Assembly (NCBI GenBank): GCA_024734495.1
Contig: JALMQS010000875.1
Span: 154,441 to 218,440, forward strand
Direction of reading: 5' to 3'
DNA length: 64,000 nt
From: Forficula auricularia
Taxonomy: Eukaryota; Arthropoda; Insecta; Dermaptera; Forficulidae
The position numbers and the translations under genes were made by a program. Of the stretch, positions 21,883 to 34,030 are shown one piece after another (position 1 is the first letter of the stretch; each line of letters opens with the position of its first letter). The notes beneath the pieces were generated by a model, which searched no databases, had not been told where the DNA came from, and was given only the letters and a program-made list of their open reading frames with translations.

Positions 21883-23600
21883 ACATAATATATAGTTCAT
21901 GTTCGGAAAATTAAATGTTAGGGGAACTTAAAAGTTGGCTTATATATTGTAATTTCGTGTTCTTCGCTTTCAAATCCCCCCCCTCCCCCTTTCCCCGTAA
22001 AAATTCGGGAACTGGCTTTGAACTTGACAAAATGGTATAGATTTTATTAATGATATAAACTTTTGTTCAAAAGTTAAGGTCATTATCTAAAATCGATGGA
22101 TACCTCATAAACGTGGGCGGGTACCCCGCATCAACAATAAAGCAAAGATTAAATATTAAATTACTATTAATAATAAAAACAATTAATCAAATAAATTGAT
22201 AATGTTTACTAAGTCTTTAAGGAATTAGCTTTGAATTAAAACATAAGTGAAACCTGAATTATTATTAAATTGGAAAAAAAAATAAAAACTTTTTCAAAAT
22301 TCAATTTTTTTGTCAGCATATGTTTTGAATAAGAAGTTGACACTTTGCACAAAATTGCAGTTATTCCTGCCTAGAGTCTTATGCTTGAATGCCAGATTTA
22401 GGTTATCGACTATAAAAAATCGATAGATTCTTATTTAACAATTTGATTTTCTTAAATAATCAAGTTCAGAAACTAGAAAGCGCGAATCTAATCAACTCTA
22501 AACAAACATTTTGAGAGCAGTATTTTTTACGAAATTTCGTTATTGAGTTATAGTGGTTATCGGAATACAGAGAGTAGTATCATATAGAAGTTTAAATAGC
22601 CATTAGTATATCGAATGATTAAGTACTCAGACACAAACCCTTATATATAATAAAAAACCCCTAACACTTCGGATTCTTTAGTTAAGAAAATAATATTATT
22701 CATGGTGATTTTGATGCTCTAATAACGCCTACATAATAAGGTCTTCATTGCTAGGTCATATTAATACAAATTAAAAAAATTTATTCATTGAAAGATTTAG
22801 TAATTAGAGTAAGAAAATTGTTAAAAAAAACCCGAATGTAACGAAACTATGATTCGTGAGATGAAACTCGATTCTATTAGCATCTTAAAGAATTCTTTCA
22901 TTTCGCCTACCCTTAGAGTCGAGAGATTTTTTGTTGGTAAAAAGTCGATGTTTTTTTATTTTTAAATACTATATGTGATGTTCATATTGTGTGAATAAAC
23001 TAAACTCTTTAAAATAAACATTCTTTCTATTTAAAATATTTAAATATTAATTTTTTGCATACACCTAAATGATTTTCATTTAATTATTACGTAGCAAATT
23101 GCTTTTTATTAAATAACAAACGAAAATATAATAAAATCGATCATCAATAAGTCTTTGTTAAACAAGATTTTTCGAAATAATTTTGAAAGTTAAATTGATG
23201 CAATTTTTATTAATTTTGAAATCGATTAATCATCATTGAAGCTTCCATTTTGATAATGACTATATCCCATAATTTATTTCAAGGGTACAATTTACATTAG
23301 TTGATGATTAATTCAGGGAATTTTATTACTATTATACAATTTTCAAATGGAGAAAGGAATGTATGTATATTTTATTTAATTTAAAAGGAATTTTAAAATA
23401 TTCAACACCCCTTCGCTGTCAAATCAGACACAAATCGAATATACCTTTTTTCCAAGTTGTTTTTCTCTATGACTCTTAAAGAATAAAATTCAATTTTCGC
23501 CTCTCTTCCGCGATATACAACATTCAGATATTCAAATACCTTCAACTATGACCCAAATCCAAAATAATCATGACTTTTAGGTGTTGTATTTTTTTGTGTA
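21883..23600. other. AT-rich spacer, no gene seen
   Basis: No recognisable feature beyond a C/T-rich stretch near 21976-21996. Confidence 0.4.
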
Positions 23601-23621
23601 AAAAGTAAATTAGAGGTTTAT

Positions 23622-23921
23622 ATGCTACGATATAAGTGCATATTCGGGACAATGTATACATTTCCGTCAAATGTATATTCTTACCACTCCATTTGGCAAA
23701 TGTACATTCAATATACATTTTTTTATAATGATATTGATGAGAGAAGGAGATACACCAAAAAGGTGCATCCTCTAAAGGCCTGGGTTGGCCCCTCCATCGT
23801 GAAAAGAAGAAGAAGAGGGGATTTTATGGGCTGGACAGGGATCGAAGGTATCTGTGGATGCGGGTCTTATAACAATGGCCTTATCTACAAATTTGTTTAC
23901 CTGATATTAAAAAACCTATAA
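23622..23921 (+). other. Open frame over a dispersed repeat, probably not a gene
   Basis: A 99-codon frame with an arginine cluster. Its second half overlaps sequence related to 2565-2700, so it most likely reflects a repeat. No domain recognised. Confidence 0.25.
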
Positions 23922-24002
23922 AAATTGAATTATTTTAGTGAAGATCAACCCATATACAAAGACTTGTATTTTGTATATGAGAAATAAATTAATTGCTTAG
24001 GC

Positions 24003-24278
24003 TCAGGCTATTGTCGTGCTGATAGCATCAAATGACCCCATATTTTTCTTTCTAAGTTCATCAAGGGAGCTTTCTTTTTCGTATTTTGACAAATTAGCTA
24101 CTTTGAAGTCCCCCTGAATGTTGTTGCTCTCTCGGGAATAGTCTAACGATAAAGGATGAGAAACATAGGCTTTCAACCCTCCATTTCCTCTAAAAGCTGT
24201 TCTCTTACACGCATTTCCCCCTAAAAGGCAATGAGTTTTAAAAGTACTATACCCTTGTTGTACAAAATTATTTTCCAA
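24003..24278 (-). other. Unassigned open frame, 91 codons
   Basis: Less repetitive and with more balanced residue use than most frames here (K/E/S-rich second half, KYEKESSLDELRKK). No domain, signal peptide or membrane segment is evident, and no second exon was found nearby. It could be a decayed gene fragment or chance. Confidence 0.2.
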
Positions 24279-24744
24279 ATTGTTGCTTTTTTCACATAAT
24301 ATGAAAATACCTATCTTTCAGAGATTCGCAATTAATTTAGGTCCTAAGTAACAAAAATTTAAATAACAGGTAATTTTCCGGTTTTAAAAAAATACTTTAT
24401 GTATAGGAGATCAAGGGATGTGGTCAACTACTGAATCCGAAGTGTTATTGAAAATTTTTATAATGTCAGAAAGATTGCATTCATCCCATCGATAAATGAA
24501 AATTTTGACATTCGAGTTCAATTTCCGAGGGTTTGAATATAGAACCCTTCTGACATAATAAAAATTGTCAATAATACTTCGGAATAAGTAGTTGACCACA
24601 TCGCTTAATTTTCTAAGTAAATCTTAGCATCGTCATTTTTTAGCAAATATATAATCTTTTCTTTTAATTAAGATACTTATAACAAATTAAAATAAAATTC
24701 TAAATTTTAAAATTTATTATTTCGATATTATCTATCTTTTAAAA
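24279..24744. other. AT-rich spacer with a small inverted repeat
   Basis: About 24420-24600 shows paired motifs GTGGTCAACTACT..TCCGAAGT / ACTTCGGA..AGTAGTTGACCAC, a short foldback of about 180 bp. No gene. Confidence 0.5.
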
Positions 24745-25104
24745 CAGTATTTCTTAACCCCCTGGGTCGCGGCAATTATTTGGGTCGTGCAGAGTCGTTA
24801 CTAATATTTATTTTCAATGAGTTTAAAAATATATTTTAATTTGTTCAATACTATTAAAAGTAAAAATATTAAAATCAGATGATTTTTCATTAAATTTTTC
24901 TTGGATCGAAAAGTACCTTTGTTTATCTTAATGGTTAAAAAAAATTATATACCTGTTAAAAAAAGTTAATCATTGTAAAATTGAAGAAAATTTTTTAAGT
25001 ATGATCTCAAAAAGATAATGAAAAAAATTTTCTTTGTTTTTGGGTCGCGACATGAACATATTTCGTAAATTTGGGTCGAGGCCTAAAAAGGTTAAGAACC
25101 ACTG
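24745..25104. mobile_element. hAT-type MITE, 360 bp
   Basis: Ends read CAGTATTTCTTAACCCCCTGGGTCGCG and GGTTAAGAACCACTG, the CAGTGGTTCTTAACC-type termini common in hAT MITEs. Flanks TTTTAAAA and TTCTATAA match at 6 of 8 positions, a decayed 8-bp target duplication. GGGTCG recurs inside near each end. No transposase. Confidence 0.75.
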
Positions 25105-25132
25105 TTCTATAACACCTCAGACTAAACAAATA

Positions 25133-25471
25133 GTCCAGTCAAATTGTGTTTTTATCAGGAATGTTTTGGGGTAGTTCTGATTTTTTGCATATATATGTTT
25201 TTTGGGGGGCTGAATCCAAATTTGAGGCCTCACACCAAAATTTCGTGACGCAACATTGCAACCGTTCGAGTTCAAACCCAAAATCTAAGTTTTCGGTCTC
25301 GGGAGAGGTTTCACCTTCTTTTTGCATTTTCTACAATGTTGCGTCACCTAATTTTGGTGGGAGACCTTAGATTTGAATTCAGCGCCGCAAAAAATATATA
25401 TATTCAAGGAGTCAGAACTGTCCCAAAACTTTCCCCATAGGGACTCATTTGAGCTCAATTTTTGACTGGAC
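25133..25471. mobile_element. Foldback MITE with TA target duplication, 339 bp
   Basis: GTCCAGTCAAA at the left faces TTTGACTGGAC at the right, flanked by TA on both sides. The arms continue inward for about 125 bp (TTTTGGGGTAGTTCTGA against TCAGAACTGTCCCAAAA; GTGACGCAACATTG against CAATGTTGCGTCAC). TA duplication suggests Tc1/mariner-type mobilisation. Confidence 0.8.
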
Positions 25472-25474
25472 TAA

Positions 25475-26500
25475 AAGGACAATCTCTGATTTAATTTTAT
25501 AAAATCGACTCTCTAACCTTAGTAACAATAGCTTTATACTTTTTCTAATATTTACTATATTTTTTTTTTAATTTAATATTATTTAATATTAATCAAAGAT
25601 TTTTTCTTTAAATTTATTATTCATGTTATTTTCGTAAACCAATGATTAATTAGATTTAAGTTGTTTGATAATTTTTCTTATTTTTTTTTTCTCAAGATAA
25701 ATGGAGAGATTATTGACGTCAGGTTAAAACATAACGCGGTTCAAGCCAAAGATCAATCATATCTCATCGTTAATGCTTACGAATTCAATTACATCAGTCG
25801 AATAATTGATTTCCTTTCTATGCTCTATAGTTTCGGAAAAGTCGTTATCGACAATTCAATTATTAAATCAAGTTCAAATAAAAAGCAAGCAAACTGTTTG
25901 TGGTACTTTATAGATTCTAAGAGAGGAAAAAGAAAAAAGTTTATTTTATTAAAAAGAACTTCTTCTGGGCCATTTTTTCATTACTGGATCGTTCTTCTAA
26001 TAATGGAGATATATTACCCACTCTTTTCAGACGATTTTTGGTGTCAGATGTTTAAGAGAACTTTACTGAATAGTCGGCCCTAATATTAATATAAAAAATT
26101 AATATCTTTTCTTATTGGATGTTGTAATTGGATTACATGTTTTTTTCCCCAAGACTAGGTAAATTATCTGTAATTTTTAGAGAAAAGTTTGAGCTATAGA
26201 GTTAACATTTGGAAAAGATATATGTACAATACAATATCTATATCTGTTCGATAGCTTACCAATTAAGTACAATTTAACAATTTGATTTTTTTATGAATTC
26301 CTAAATTTTGAATACTAGTAGCTAGAAAGCCCAAAATCTATGATTCTTTTTAGATACACATATTTTCGCACCAGAAATAACTATCTAGGACGTTTTTTGA
26401 GATCTGGCAGTATTAGAGAACAGACACACAAACACAAAACAAATATGTTTGCAAATAGTTTTTTTCTACATTTTGGAAAACACGACTGATAAAAAAAATA
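25475..26500 (+). repeat. Spacer containing a dispersed repeat shared with 30440-30660
   Basis: About 25930-26140 resembles 30450-30650 (common phrases GGGCCATTTTT, ACTGGATCG, GTGTCAGATGTTTAAGAGA, GCTTTACT). The 140-codon frame at 25661-26083 runs into this repeat and has no recognised domain. Confidence 0.5.
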
Positions 26501-26504
26501 AACT

Positions 26505-26860
26505 GCAAAGAATCGTTGCTAAATTTTATCCAAAGTCATTTGAGATATTTATATGTTTATTCCTTTATTATTAATCAGATTTCACTTGCTATTTGAAGTC
26601 CATGTTAACATAAATTCAAAAATAGTGATCGATTCTCATCTAAGACTTGAGGAATAAGAATTCTACATTGTATTTTTGACGTTTCGATTATTTTTGGTAA
26701 CCATCGCTGAGGACATGGAGGAATCGACTTAAAATTAAAAATAACAATAGATTCTTATCTAATACTAGAGGAATAAGCTTATCGTATTCCATTTTTGATG
26801 TTTTGACTATTAATGGCAAACTCTACTGAAAACGTGGAAGACTTCTACACTTGAGATAAG
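26505..26860 (+). repeat. Dispersed minisatellite family, copy 1
   Basis: Begins GTTGCTAAATTTTATCCAAA and contains about two units of ~117 bp, each with TTTTTGACGTTTCGATTA, GGTAACCAT-GCTGA-GACATGG and a GAGGAATAA motif. The same leader and units recur at 47829-48270 and, inverted, at 48390-48770 and 57340-57890. Confidence 0.75.
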
Positions 26861-27330
26861 TAATTGTTAAAAGACCTTTTCCGAAACAAATACCAGTACA
26901 ATGTCTCCAATACTGAAATTTGTTTCGAATCAAAGTCTTAAACATTCGAAATTTTGTCGAATATTTTTTGTATTTAAGAAACAAATATAAATAATTTATA
27001 GATCTGAGTATGATGAGAGAAAGAACTTATGATTAAGGTCAGAAACAGAAAATTATTAGATTGAAGTTTACCAAGAGGTGAGTATTAAAATTTAAGGGGA
27101 TTATTTTTAAAAGGAAATTATTTATTATTTATTATTGAATTTTATTTTTTTAAACAAAATTAATATTGTATTATCTATCCATGTGAAATAATTTTATTAA
27201 ACTGAAAATATAAAGGCAAAATTGTTTCAAACCAATATCTCAAATTAAATTTTGAAAAAAGAAAAAGATTACAAAAATTGCATATAGATAATTTTTAATT
27301 TTAATTAATTATATTATTTCAACTTAATCA

Positions 27331-29415
27331 TTTAATCTAAATGTTAGGATTAGTAGGACGAGTACCTACTTGAAAAAAGAAAAGAAAAATAATATTAGTA
27401 AAATAATATGGTGTATTTAGTGTATTTCTTTTTATAATAATATTTGTAATAAAATTAAATTTAATATAATATTTATTTTATTTGATATTTTTATTTTTTA
27501 AATCTCGAAAAGAGTACTTGAAAAATATGCAATGTTTCTTACTTATTTAATTTTAAGAATAGTATAAGAATGGAGTATTATAAAGATATATTTCCTTGAC
27601 AACCAAGCAGGTCTCGCGTCTGGAACTGGATTACTCTGACACCAGTGGTACATATTTACACTCGCGAAACATTTAGATTTCGAAGGAATAAGGACTTGTG
27701 AAAAGAGAGATTTATAGGGATAGGAGATGATTCTCTTGATAAAAGAATCATGAGCTCACGTGGGCAGGGACGCCAGCCCCTAAAGTAGGTCTGTACTTTT
27801 TTATCTATATTAACAAAGAAGTACACATCTACCCGTTACCCAAAGACAAAGGATTTGAGTTTCCCAAAATAAGAAAATCAAATATTTAATTTAAATTTTA
27901 GTATTACTAGGACGAGCACCTACCTGAAAAAAAAAAATTATTAGTAAAATAAGATAGTGAATTTAAAGTATATTTTATACAAATATTTGCAATAAAATTA
28001 TATTACATATATTATCGATTTTATTTTATTTTTTATTTAAACTCGAATTGAATAATTTAGAATATTTCTTTATTATTTAATTATAAGAAAAATCTATTAT
28101 AAAGATATATTACCTTAACAGCCAACGTCTTGCGCCTGGACCTGAATTAATCTGAACTCACAGGTATACATTTACACTCGCGCACAAGTAAAAATATACT
28201 CGCGAAACATTTCGATTTCGAAGGAATAAGCAATTGTGAAAGGAGGGATTCATAAGGGATATGACATGTTTCTCTTAATAAAAGAATCATGAGCTCACGT
28301 GAACAGGGACGTCAGCTCCTAAAGTAGGTCTATACTTTTTATCTACATTTACAAAGTAGTACACACCTAACCGTTTCGCAAAGAAAAAGTATTTGAGTTC
28401 CCCAAAAATAAGAAAATCAAATACTTAATCTAAATTTTAGTATAACTAGGACTAGCACCTACTTGAAAAAACAAAAAAAAAAAGTATTATTAGTAAAATA
28501 AGATAGTGAATTTAAAGTATTTTTTATACACATATCCCCAATAAAATTATGTTATAATATATATATTATCTATTTTATTTTTTATTTAGAATATTTCTTA
28601 CTTATTTAATTATAAGTATAGAGTATGATAAAAATATATTACCTTAACAGCAAACGTCTCGCGCCTAGAACTGGATTAATCTGATCCCACAGGTACACAT
28701 TTACACTTGCGCACAAGTAAAAATATACTCGCGAAACATTTCGATTTCGAAGGAATAAGCATTTGTGGAAGGAGGGATTCATTAGGGATATGACATGATT
28801 CTCTTGATAAAAGAATCATGAGCTCACGTGGGCAGGGACGCCAGCCCCTAAAGTAGGTCTGTACTTTTTTATCTATATTAACAAAGAAGTACACATCTAC
28901 CCGTTACCCAAAGATAAAGGATTTGAGTTTCCCAAAATGAGAAAATCAAATATTTAATCTAAATTTTAGTATTACTAGGACGAGCACCTACCTGAAAAAA
29001 CAAAAAAAAAATATTATTAGTAAAATAAGATAGTGAATTTAAAGAATTTTTTATATAAATATTCGCAATAAAATTATATCATTCAAATTATATATTTTAT
29101 TTGATATTTTTTTTTTTTTTTTTTTGAAAAACTCGATAAAAAGGTAGTTGAATAATTTTGAATATTTCTTACCTATTTAATTATAAGAATAAAGTATTAT
29201 AAAGATATATTACCTTAACAGCCAACGTCTCGCGCCTGGACCTGAATTAATCTGACCTCACAGGTACACATTTACACTCGCGCACAAGTAAAAATATACT
29301 CGCGAAACATTTCGATTTCGAAGGAATAAGCACTTGTGGAAGGAGGGATGCATTAGGGATATGACATGATTCTTTTGATAAAATAATCATGAGATCACGT
29401 GGGCAGGGACGCCAG
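27331..29415 (+). repeat. Tandem array, about 540-bp unit, nearly four copies
   Basis: Units start at about 27331, 27885, 28424 and 28953 (spacings 554, 539, 529), marked by TTTAATCTAAATTTTAGTAT..CTAGGACGAGCACCTAC. The last copy stops near 29415. Each unit has a poly-A/AT part and a conserved GC-richer part with TCTCGCGCCTGG, ACTCGCGAAACATTTCGATT, the hairpin ATGATTCT-cttgataa-AAGAATCAT, and CTCACGTGGGCAGGGACGCCAG. No open frame spans a unit. The 28676-28894 minus-strand frame is a by-product. Confidence 0.9.
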
Positions 29416-29659
29416 TTCTATGCATATAATTAATATAAGGGATGAAAAGTTGTTTACTAGTGAGGGGTGGAGTCAACTGAGAGGCTGGATGAAGGTAAGG
29501 AGGCCATATTGTAATATTCCCAGTCGATGCTTCATCTGCCACTGCTTGAAACACACTGTCCCTATCACTATCTCTCTCTGCCTTTTATACCTTTCACTAC
29601 TACTCCTATCTCCCCCCTATATATACCCCTCCACTGTCCCTATCTAACCCCCCACCCTC

Positions 29660-29968
29660 ACGGGGGGTTAAAAAATTAAAATGAGAAAATTTAAAAGTAA
29701 AAAAGTCAAGAAAAATGAAATTTACCATGAAAGAGATCTTTTATAAAAGAGGGAAAGGGAGGGGGGAGGGTTAAAAAAATAATTTAAAATAATAAAATTT
29801 CTAAACAAATATCGAAGAAAGGTGATATTAACTTTAAATGGCTGATATTCTCATTTACAAGAAGATATCATAAATTGCTAATCAGTTCGAAATTCAGAGG
29901 GAGGAGAGGGTTCTTTCGTAAATTATGGCAGGTGTATGATAAAGTCATGTAGATGGCCACATCAGCAT
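29660..29968 (-). mobile_element. HINE/DINE-1-like fragment
   Basis: Shares GTTAAAAA-TTAAAAT..AAGAAAAATGAAAT and the end GTATGATAAAGTCATGTAGATGG plus CCACATCAG with the full copies. The hairpin end and the conserved body are missing. Confidence 0.55.
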
Positions 29969-31700
29969 TATTTTTTTAATAAACGTCTTATCATAATATA
30001 ATAAATTTACTGTTTTATTAAGAAAATTTTTACTCGTAGTAGATTTAGTTTTATTAAGTAATTTAGCCAAATTATTATTATTATTATTATTTTGTTGAGG
30101 GGAGACTCTGGATAAGTTTCTGTTAGATAGATAATAATATGTACATAGCATCTAATGTTCTCAACAATTTGGCACCAGAAATAACTTTTTACTACCTTCT
30201 TGAGCTATTCTGGATATCCGAATCCAACACTAGTACCAGTGACAAAAAAAATTATGTTTGATATTTATTTTTTCCAAGTTTCAAACATTTATAAATAAGC
30301 AAAATTGAAAATTTTCGATTAAATACAATGCTTTGGCCCACCTGAAAGGCAAATCTTGCTAAATGTATCATATCGGTTCTAATAGAAATCCAGCAACTTT
30401 TTGTGCTACTCGAGCGATCTGGAGCGAGGGAAAAAATAAAAGTTTAATTTCTTGAAAAGAAGTTTGTCTTCCGGGCCATTTTTCTTTATGACTGGATCGC
30501 TGTACTAATATTGATGATATATAGTCCTCCCTCTTTTCTGAGGATTTTAAGTGTCAGATGTTTAAGAGAGCTTTACTTTATGGCCAGTCCTAGTATTAGT
30601 ATGTAAGTTGTGGTGTTTTCTTGTTGGTTGTGGTATTTGGTACATGTGGTCCTTGCCAGGTGGCGTCAGCATGTTCTTCTGTGCCTTCTTCTGCATAACG
30701 AACGACGAGGTCGAAGGGTTTCTCAAAAGGGAGAAAACCGGGGGCGGGGGTTCGAACGACGCAGGAGGGTAGGCCTTGATGCGTTAAAGAGGATAGTACC
30801 TTGGCGAGAGGGAAAAGTTGTTAGAGAGCACGGAAAAGTAAAAGCATGGAGGGATTTTGCCCTCCTAGGGGTGTCAAATAGTTTGATGAAACCAATCGAC
30901 TAAGTTGAATTTATTGGACATCTTGGGATTAGCGGAGACTGTCAGGAATTTAGATAATGTTAAATTTTACTTGACTCAGTAGGGAATTCGAAAATACATC
31001 AGTCCTTATTGATTAGTAGGGGACCAACTTTCTTAATATAACAGCTTACTTTTTTTCGATAAGAATGCATGGAGGAGCAATACCTATAAGTCAACATTGA
31101 TTCTTGCTATTCTACAAGGAAAGAGGGAAAGTTACAAACTTTAGAAATAGTTAAGATTTGCTTCAAAGTTGAGAGTATTTGTGTAACCGAATCATGAAAG
31201 ATTGGAGATAAAATATCTTGACTTGTTTTGGGAACACTACAAGACTTAAAAACAAACTAGCATTAAAATAAATTAATCAAACATAATATTCTAGTCCTAA
31301 TGTTTCTGACATATCTATAAGATCTTTTGAAATTGTTTTTTTGTTTTTGTTATTTTGATTTTTTTAAAGTAAATTTAATATTGTGAGGTGATTATCAAAA
31401 GTGAAGCTGAAATTCTAAAAAATATTATATTTTTCATATTTCAAAAAAACTCACTTGTTTTTAATTGTATTAATATATGTGAATTAAATTAAATGTAAAT
31501 TCATTTATTTACATTTTCTTTTTAAAATGTTCTAATTAATACACTGTGGAATCAGGAATGGAATGACTATTAGGTTTCAAAAAAAAAAATTTTTTCCCTT
31601 TAAAAATTATAGAAATTACAAAAATCAGAGATCAAAAACAATAATAAAAGACCAGAACAAAAAGAAATGAAAACGTCTCACGAAATCACAATTTAAGAAA
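29969..31700. other. Spacer; repeat shared with 25930-26140, no gene supported
   Basis: About 30450-30660 belongs to the repeat also seen at 25930-26140. 30610-30903 gives a 97-codon frame rich in Arg and Gly that lacks known motifs and begins in that repeat. The rest is AT-rich. Confidence 0.4.
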
Positions 31701-31711
31701 GTCAGAATCAA

Positions 31712-32227
31712 TTAAATATTTTTTATATATCTAACATTTCTGAATTGGTCATAGTTGAATCTATATTTAATTGGCATTCTCCGGACAACAATCTGTGCAT
31801 GTCTCAAATACAAATCAGTCTTAAACCTAGGCAAAATTATATTAGTTCTATTAGATATACGTGTGAGATACATATGTAAGTTTTGATTTGTACAATCCAA
31901 TTTATGTAAGTGAACACAGGCATTCAACATGAATAATTGTTTCAAATTTAACACATTAAACTCCTCATATAATGCCAGAGTGTCATAACTTGGATGTTTT
32001 CTCAAAATAATCTTTATAAAAATATTCTGAGCAACAGAAAGACCTCTCAAAATAGAGTCACCAGCATTCCCCCAGCCCAAAATTCCATACAATAATAAGG
32101 ATTGACACAGGGAGCAGTAGACCATTCTTAATACTTTATAACTAAGAATGCCTCTAAAAATTTTAAACTTATAAATGAGTTTTCTAATGCTATTAGTTAA
32201 TTTATAAATATGTGGTTTGAAACTCAT
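31712..32227 (-). pseudogene. Non-LTR retrotransposon reverse transcriptase, C-terminal fragment
   Basis: The 171-residue frame matches the region after the reverse transcriptase catalytic palm in jockey/CR1-type LINE proteins. Characteristic segments are the basic start (KLTNSIRKLIYKFKIFRG), YCSLCQSLLLYGILGWGNAG (about 58-77), LSVAQNIFIKIIL (84-96) and LNLKQLFMLNACVHLHK (112-128). The palm with its YxDD motif and the upstream endonuclease are missing, so the copy is 5'-truncated, as LINE insertions usually are. The stop at the end looks like the native end of the protein. The Met at residue 1 is not a native start. Exact clade not resolved. Confidence 0.75.
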
Positions 32228-32442
32228 TTTATAATCAAAATAATTATAAAATCTATCTTAAAATTAAAAATAGAATACAAAAATTGAGAGATAAAAAGAT
32301 GGTGGTAGGAATCGTCGAAGTATACTTTCAATTTGTCAGTATAATATGTCCTGTGACGTGTATTTTTTATCTCTCAATTGAAACACTTTGTTAGGACTAA
32401 TTTGAAAGGAGTAAACTCGTAGGATCAATTCAAAGAAGGGGA

Positions 32443-32626
32443 TAAATAAATTGAATTCGGAGTTTTATATTGAATAAGACGGACGTTTCGACACTATATT
32501 TGTGACTTATTCTTCAAACAATTGAGTTGAAGAATAGGTCGCTGAAGAAATCGCAAATATAGTGAAGAAACGTCCGTTTTGTTCAATATAAAGCTCTGAA
32601 TTTAATTTATTTATCCAATTTCCTAA
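32443..32626. mobile_element. Penelope-like terminal palindrome
   Basis: ATAAATTGAATTCGGAGTTTTATATTG faces its complement ending near 32626. GGACGTTTCGACACTATATTTGTG pairs with CGCAAATATAGTGAAGAAACGTCC. CTGAAGAA precedes GAAACGTCC on the plus strand at 32543-32575. Confidence 0.65.
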
Positions 32627-32639
32627 GATCTTATAAATT

Positions 32640-33420
32640 AAATATTATATTTTTCTTTTTCAAAATTTCGTTTTGAAAAGGGAGGAGAGAACGTTTTCCT
32701 TCCTAATTCATATTAAATTAATAAATTCATTGATATCGTATATTTGGTATGATATTGTATATAATATAATAAATGCTTTGATATTGTAATTATTTAATGA
32801 TAAAATAAACAAGAACGAGCGAGGGCCAACGTGTTTATAAAGATTTTAATGAGTCTAGAGTATCAAAGGGCTGGTTAGAGTTTGTCGTGAAATGAAATGT
32901 GGTCTAGTGCCACGAAATTCAAATTAATTATCCTTATACTGATAAACATTTAATGGAAAATATAGCAGAGGTAAAGAGGAGAAAGTTTACATTGGATTTC
33001 CTTACTCATGTTTTAAAGATATCAAACCACTGGGACGGGCGCAGTGGCAAACGAGAGGGGGATTTTTAGCCAGCAGCAATATAAACAACATTGTTTACAC
33101 GTCTTTGTATTATATTTTCAAGCAAGTGAAAGAGAAAAAAAATACTTTAAGAATATGAACCAATAACACTGTTTGACAAAAATTAAATTTTCATCGGAAA
33201 TTCTAAGTGCAGTGGCGGGGCAGGGTTGGACTAGGTGTGGCGACCGGCCAACACAAATTGCTCTCGCCTAACAGTCCCCCCAACCTGTTCACTTGAACGT
33301 TTCCCTGGACCACTTTTTTGATATAACTATTACATTTATAGATATTCAGCATTTTCCATGACACTTTTGAGGATTCGGATCATATCCTGTTCAAAATTGC
33401 CACAATTTTTCACTGGTCAT
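32640..33420. other. Spacer with GC-rich patches
   Basis: 33030-33070 and 33205-33300 contain CAGTGGC-type motifs that may be degenerate transposon ends. No gene. Confidence 0.35.
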
Positions 33421-33619
33421 ATCAGTCATTTCATCAACGCACTCGGACCCCTATAGTCGGCATTTGCAACTCCACTCCCCCCCCCCCCACCTTTTTTGCT
33501 CTCGAAATCCTGGCTAATGCGCCCACTCGTTCTTATACTCTGAACCACCAAAGAGTAAACTTCTCTTAGAATTATTCTATGTGTGTTATTCGCTAGACTT
33601 GTCTGGGCCTGAAAATTAA

Positions 33620-33790
33620 CATTGCAAGACCTCGACATGGAGAATTCGAACGATTGTACAAAGAATTGCAAAGATATGACGATAAGTTTCATTCATCCCT
33701 ACGTATGAAGCAGGATACGTTTGCTATAGTATTTGAAAAGCTAAAAGCCAAGTTACAAAAGAAAGACACCTTATTCAGATATTCTTAACA
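33620..33790 (+). pseudogene. PIF/Harbinger transposase N-terminal fragment
   Basis: The frame ending at a TAA near 33788 encodes RPRHGEFERLYKELQRYDDK, then FHSSLRMKQDTFAIVFEKL and KAKLQKKDTLFRYS. This pattern (GEF..LY.EL..DD.KF...LRM...TF..... and K.DT.FR) is the conserved segment upstream of the DDE domain in HARBI1-like nucleases of PIF/Harbinger transposons. Nothing downstream restores the catalytic domain; an unrelated Penelope-like palindrome follows. It is therefore a short relic. The upstream limit is uncertain. Confidence 0.6.
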
Positions 33791-33834
33791 CCTGAAGACG
33801 ACCTCTTCAACCTCTTCCCACAGCTTTTTTATTA

Positions 33835-34030
33835 TGAGTTATTCACTAGATTGCTTGGTTCACTTGTAAGAAATGAGAGAGAGTTTTCTAAAGTAAAGTT
33901 AGTTGTTTTCTGTATCTCCTGACGATGGGTTGACAGCCCGAAATATATATATATATTGAGAAAACTCTCTCTCTTATTTCTCACACGTGAAACAAGTGAC
34001 CTAGTTTTTTTCGACTTCGGAGATTACTTC
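33835..34030. mobile_element. Penelope-like terminal palindrome with hammerhead-like core
   Basis: ACTAGATTGCTTGGTTCACTTG..GAAATGAGAGAGAGTTTTCT faces AGAAAACTCTCTCTCTTATTTC..AACAAGTGACCTAGT. Between the arms, 33919-33943 reads CTGACGA-T-GGGTTGACAGCCC-GAAA, the CUGANGA...GAAA pattern with a short stem. Confidence 0.65.

Noticed and set aside
25661..26083. 140-codon open frame preceded by a pyrimidine tract and AG
   Set aside because: It ends in a dispersed repeat shared with 30450-30660 and shows no known motif; the pyrimidine tract alone is weak evidence.
27331..29415. Tandem units considered as spliced-leader, 5S or snRNA gene repeats
   Set aside because: No recognisable U-snRNA, 5S or spliced-leader core sequence was found in the unit; the T run after GTCTGTAC is not enough.
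30610..30903. Arg/Gly-rich 97-codon frame
   Set aside because: Starts within a dispersed repeat and has no conserved motif; composition follows a purine-rich patch.
33030..33300. Two CAGTGGC-type motifs as ends of a hAT element
   Set aside because: No matching inverted end or 8-bp duplication could be placed.
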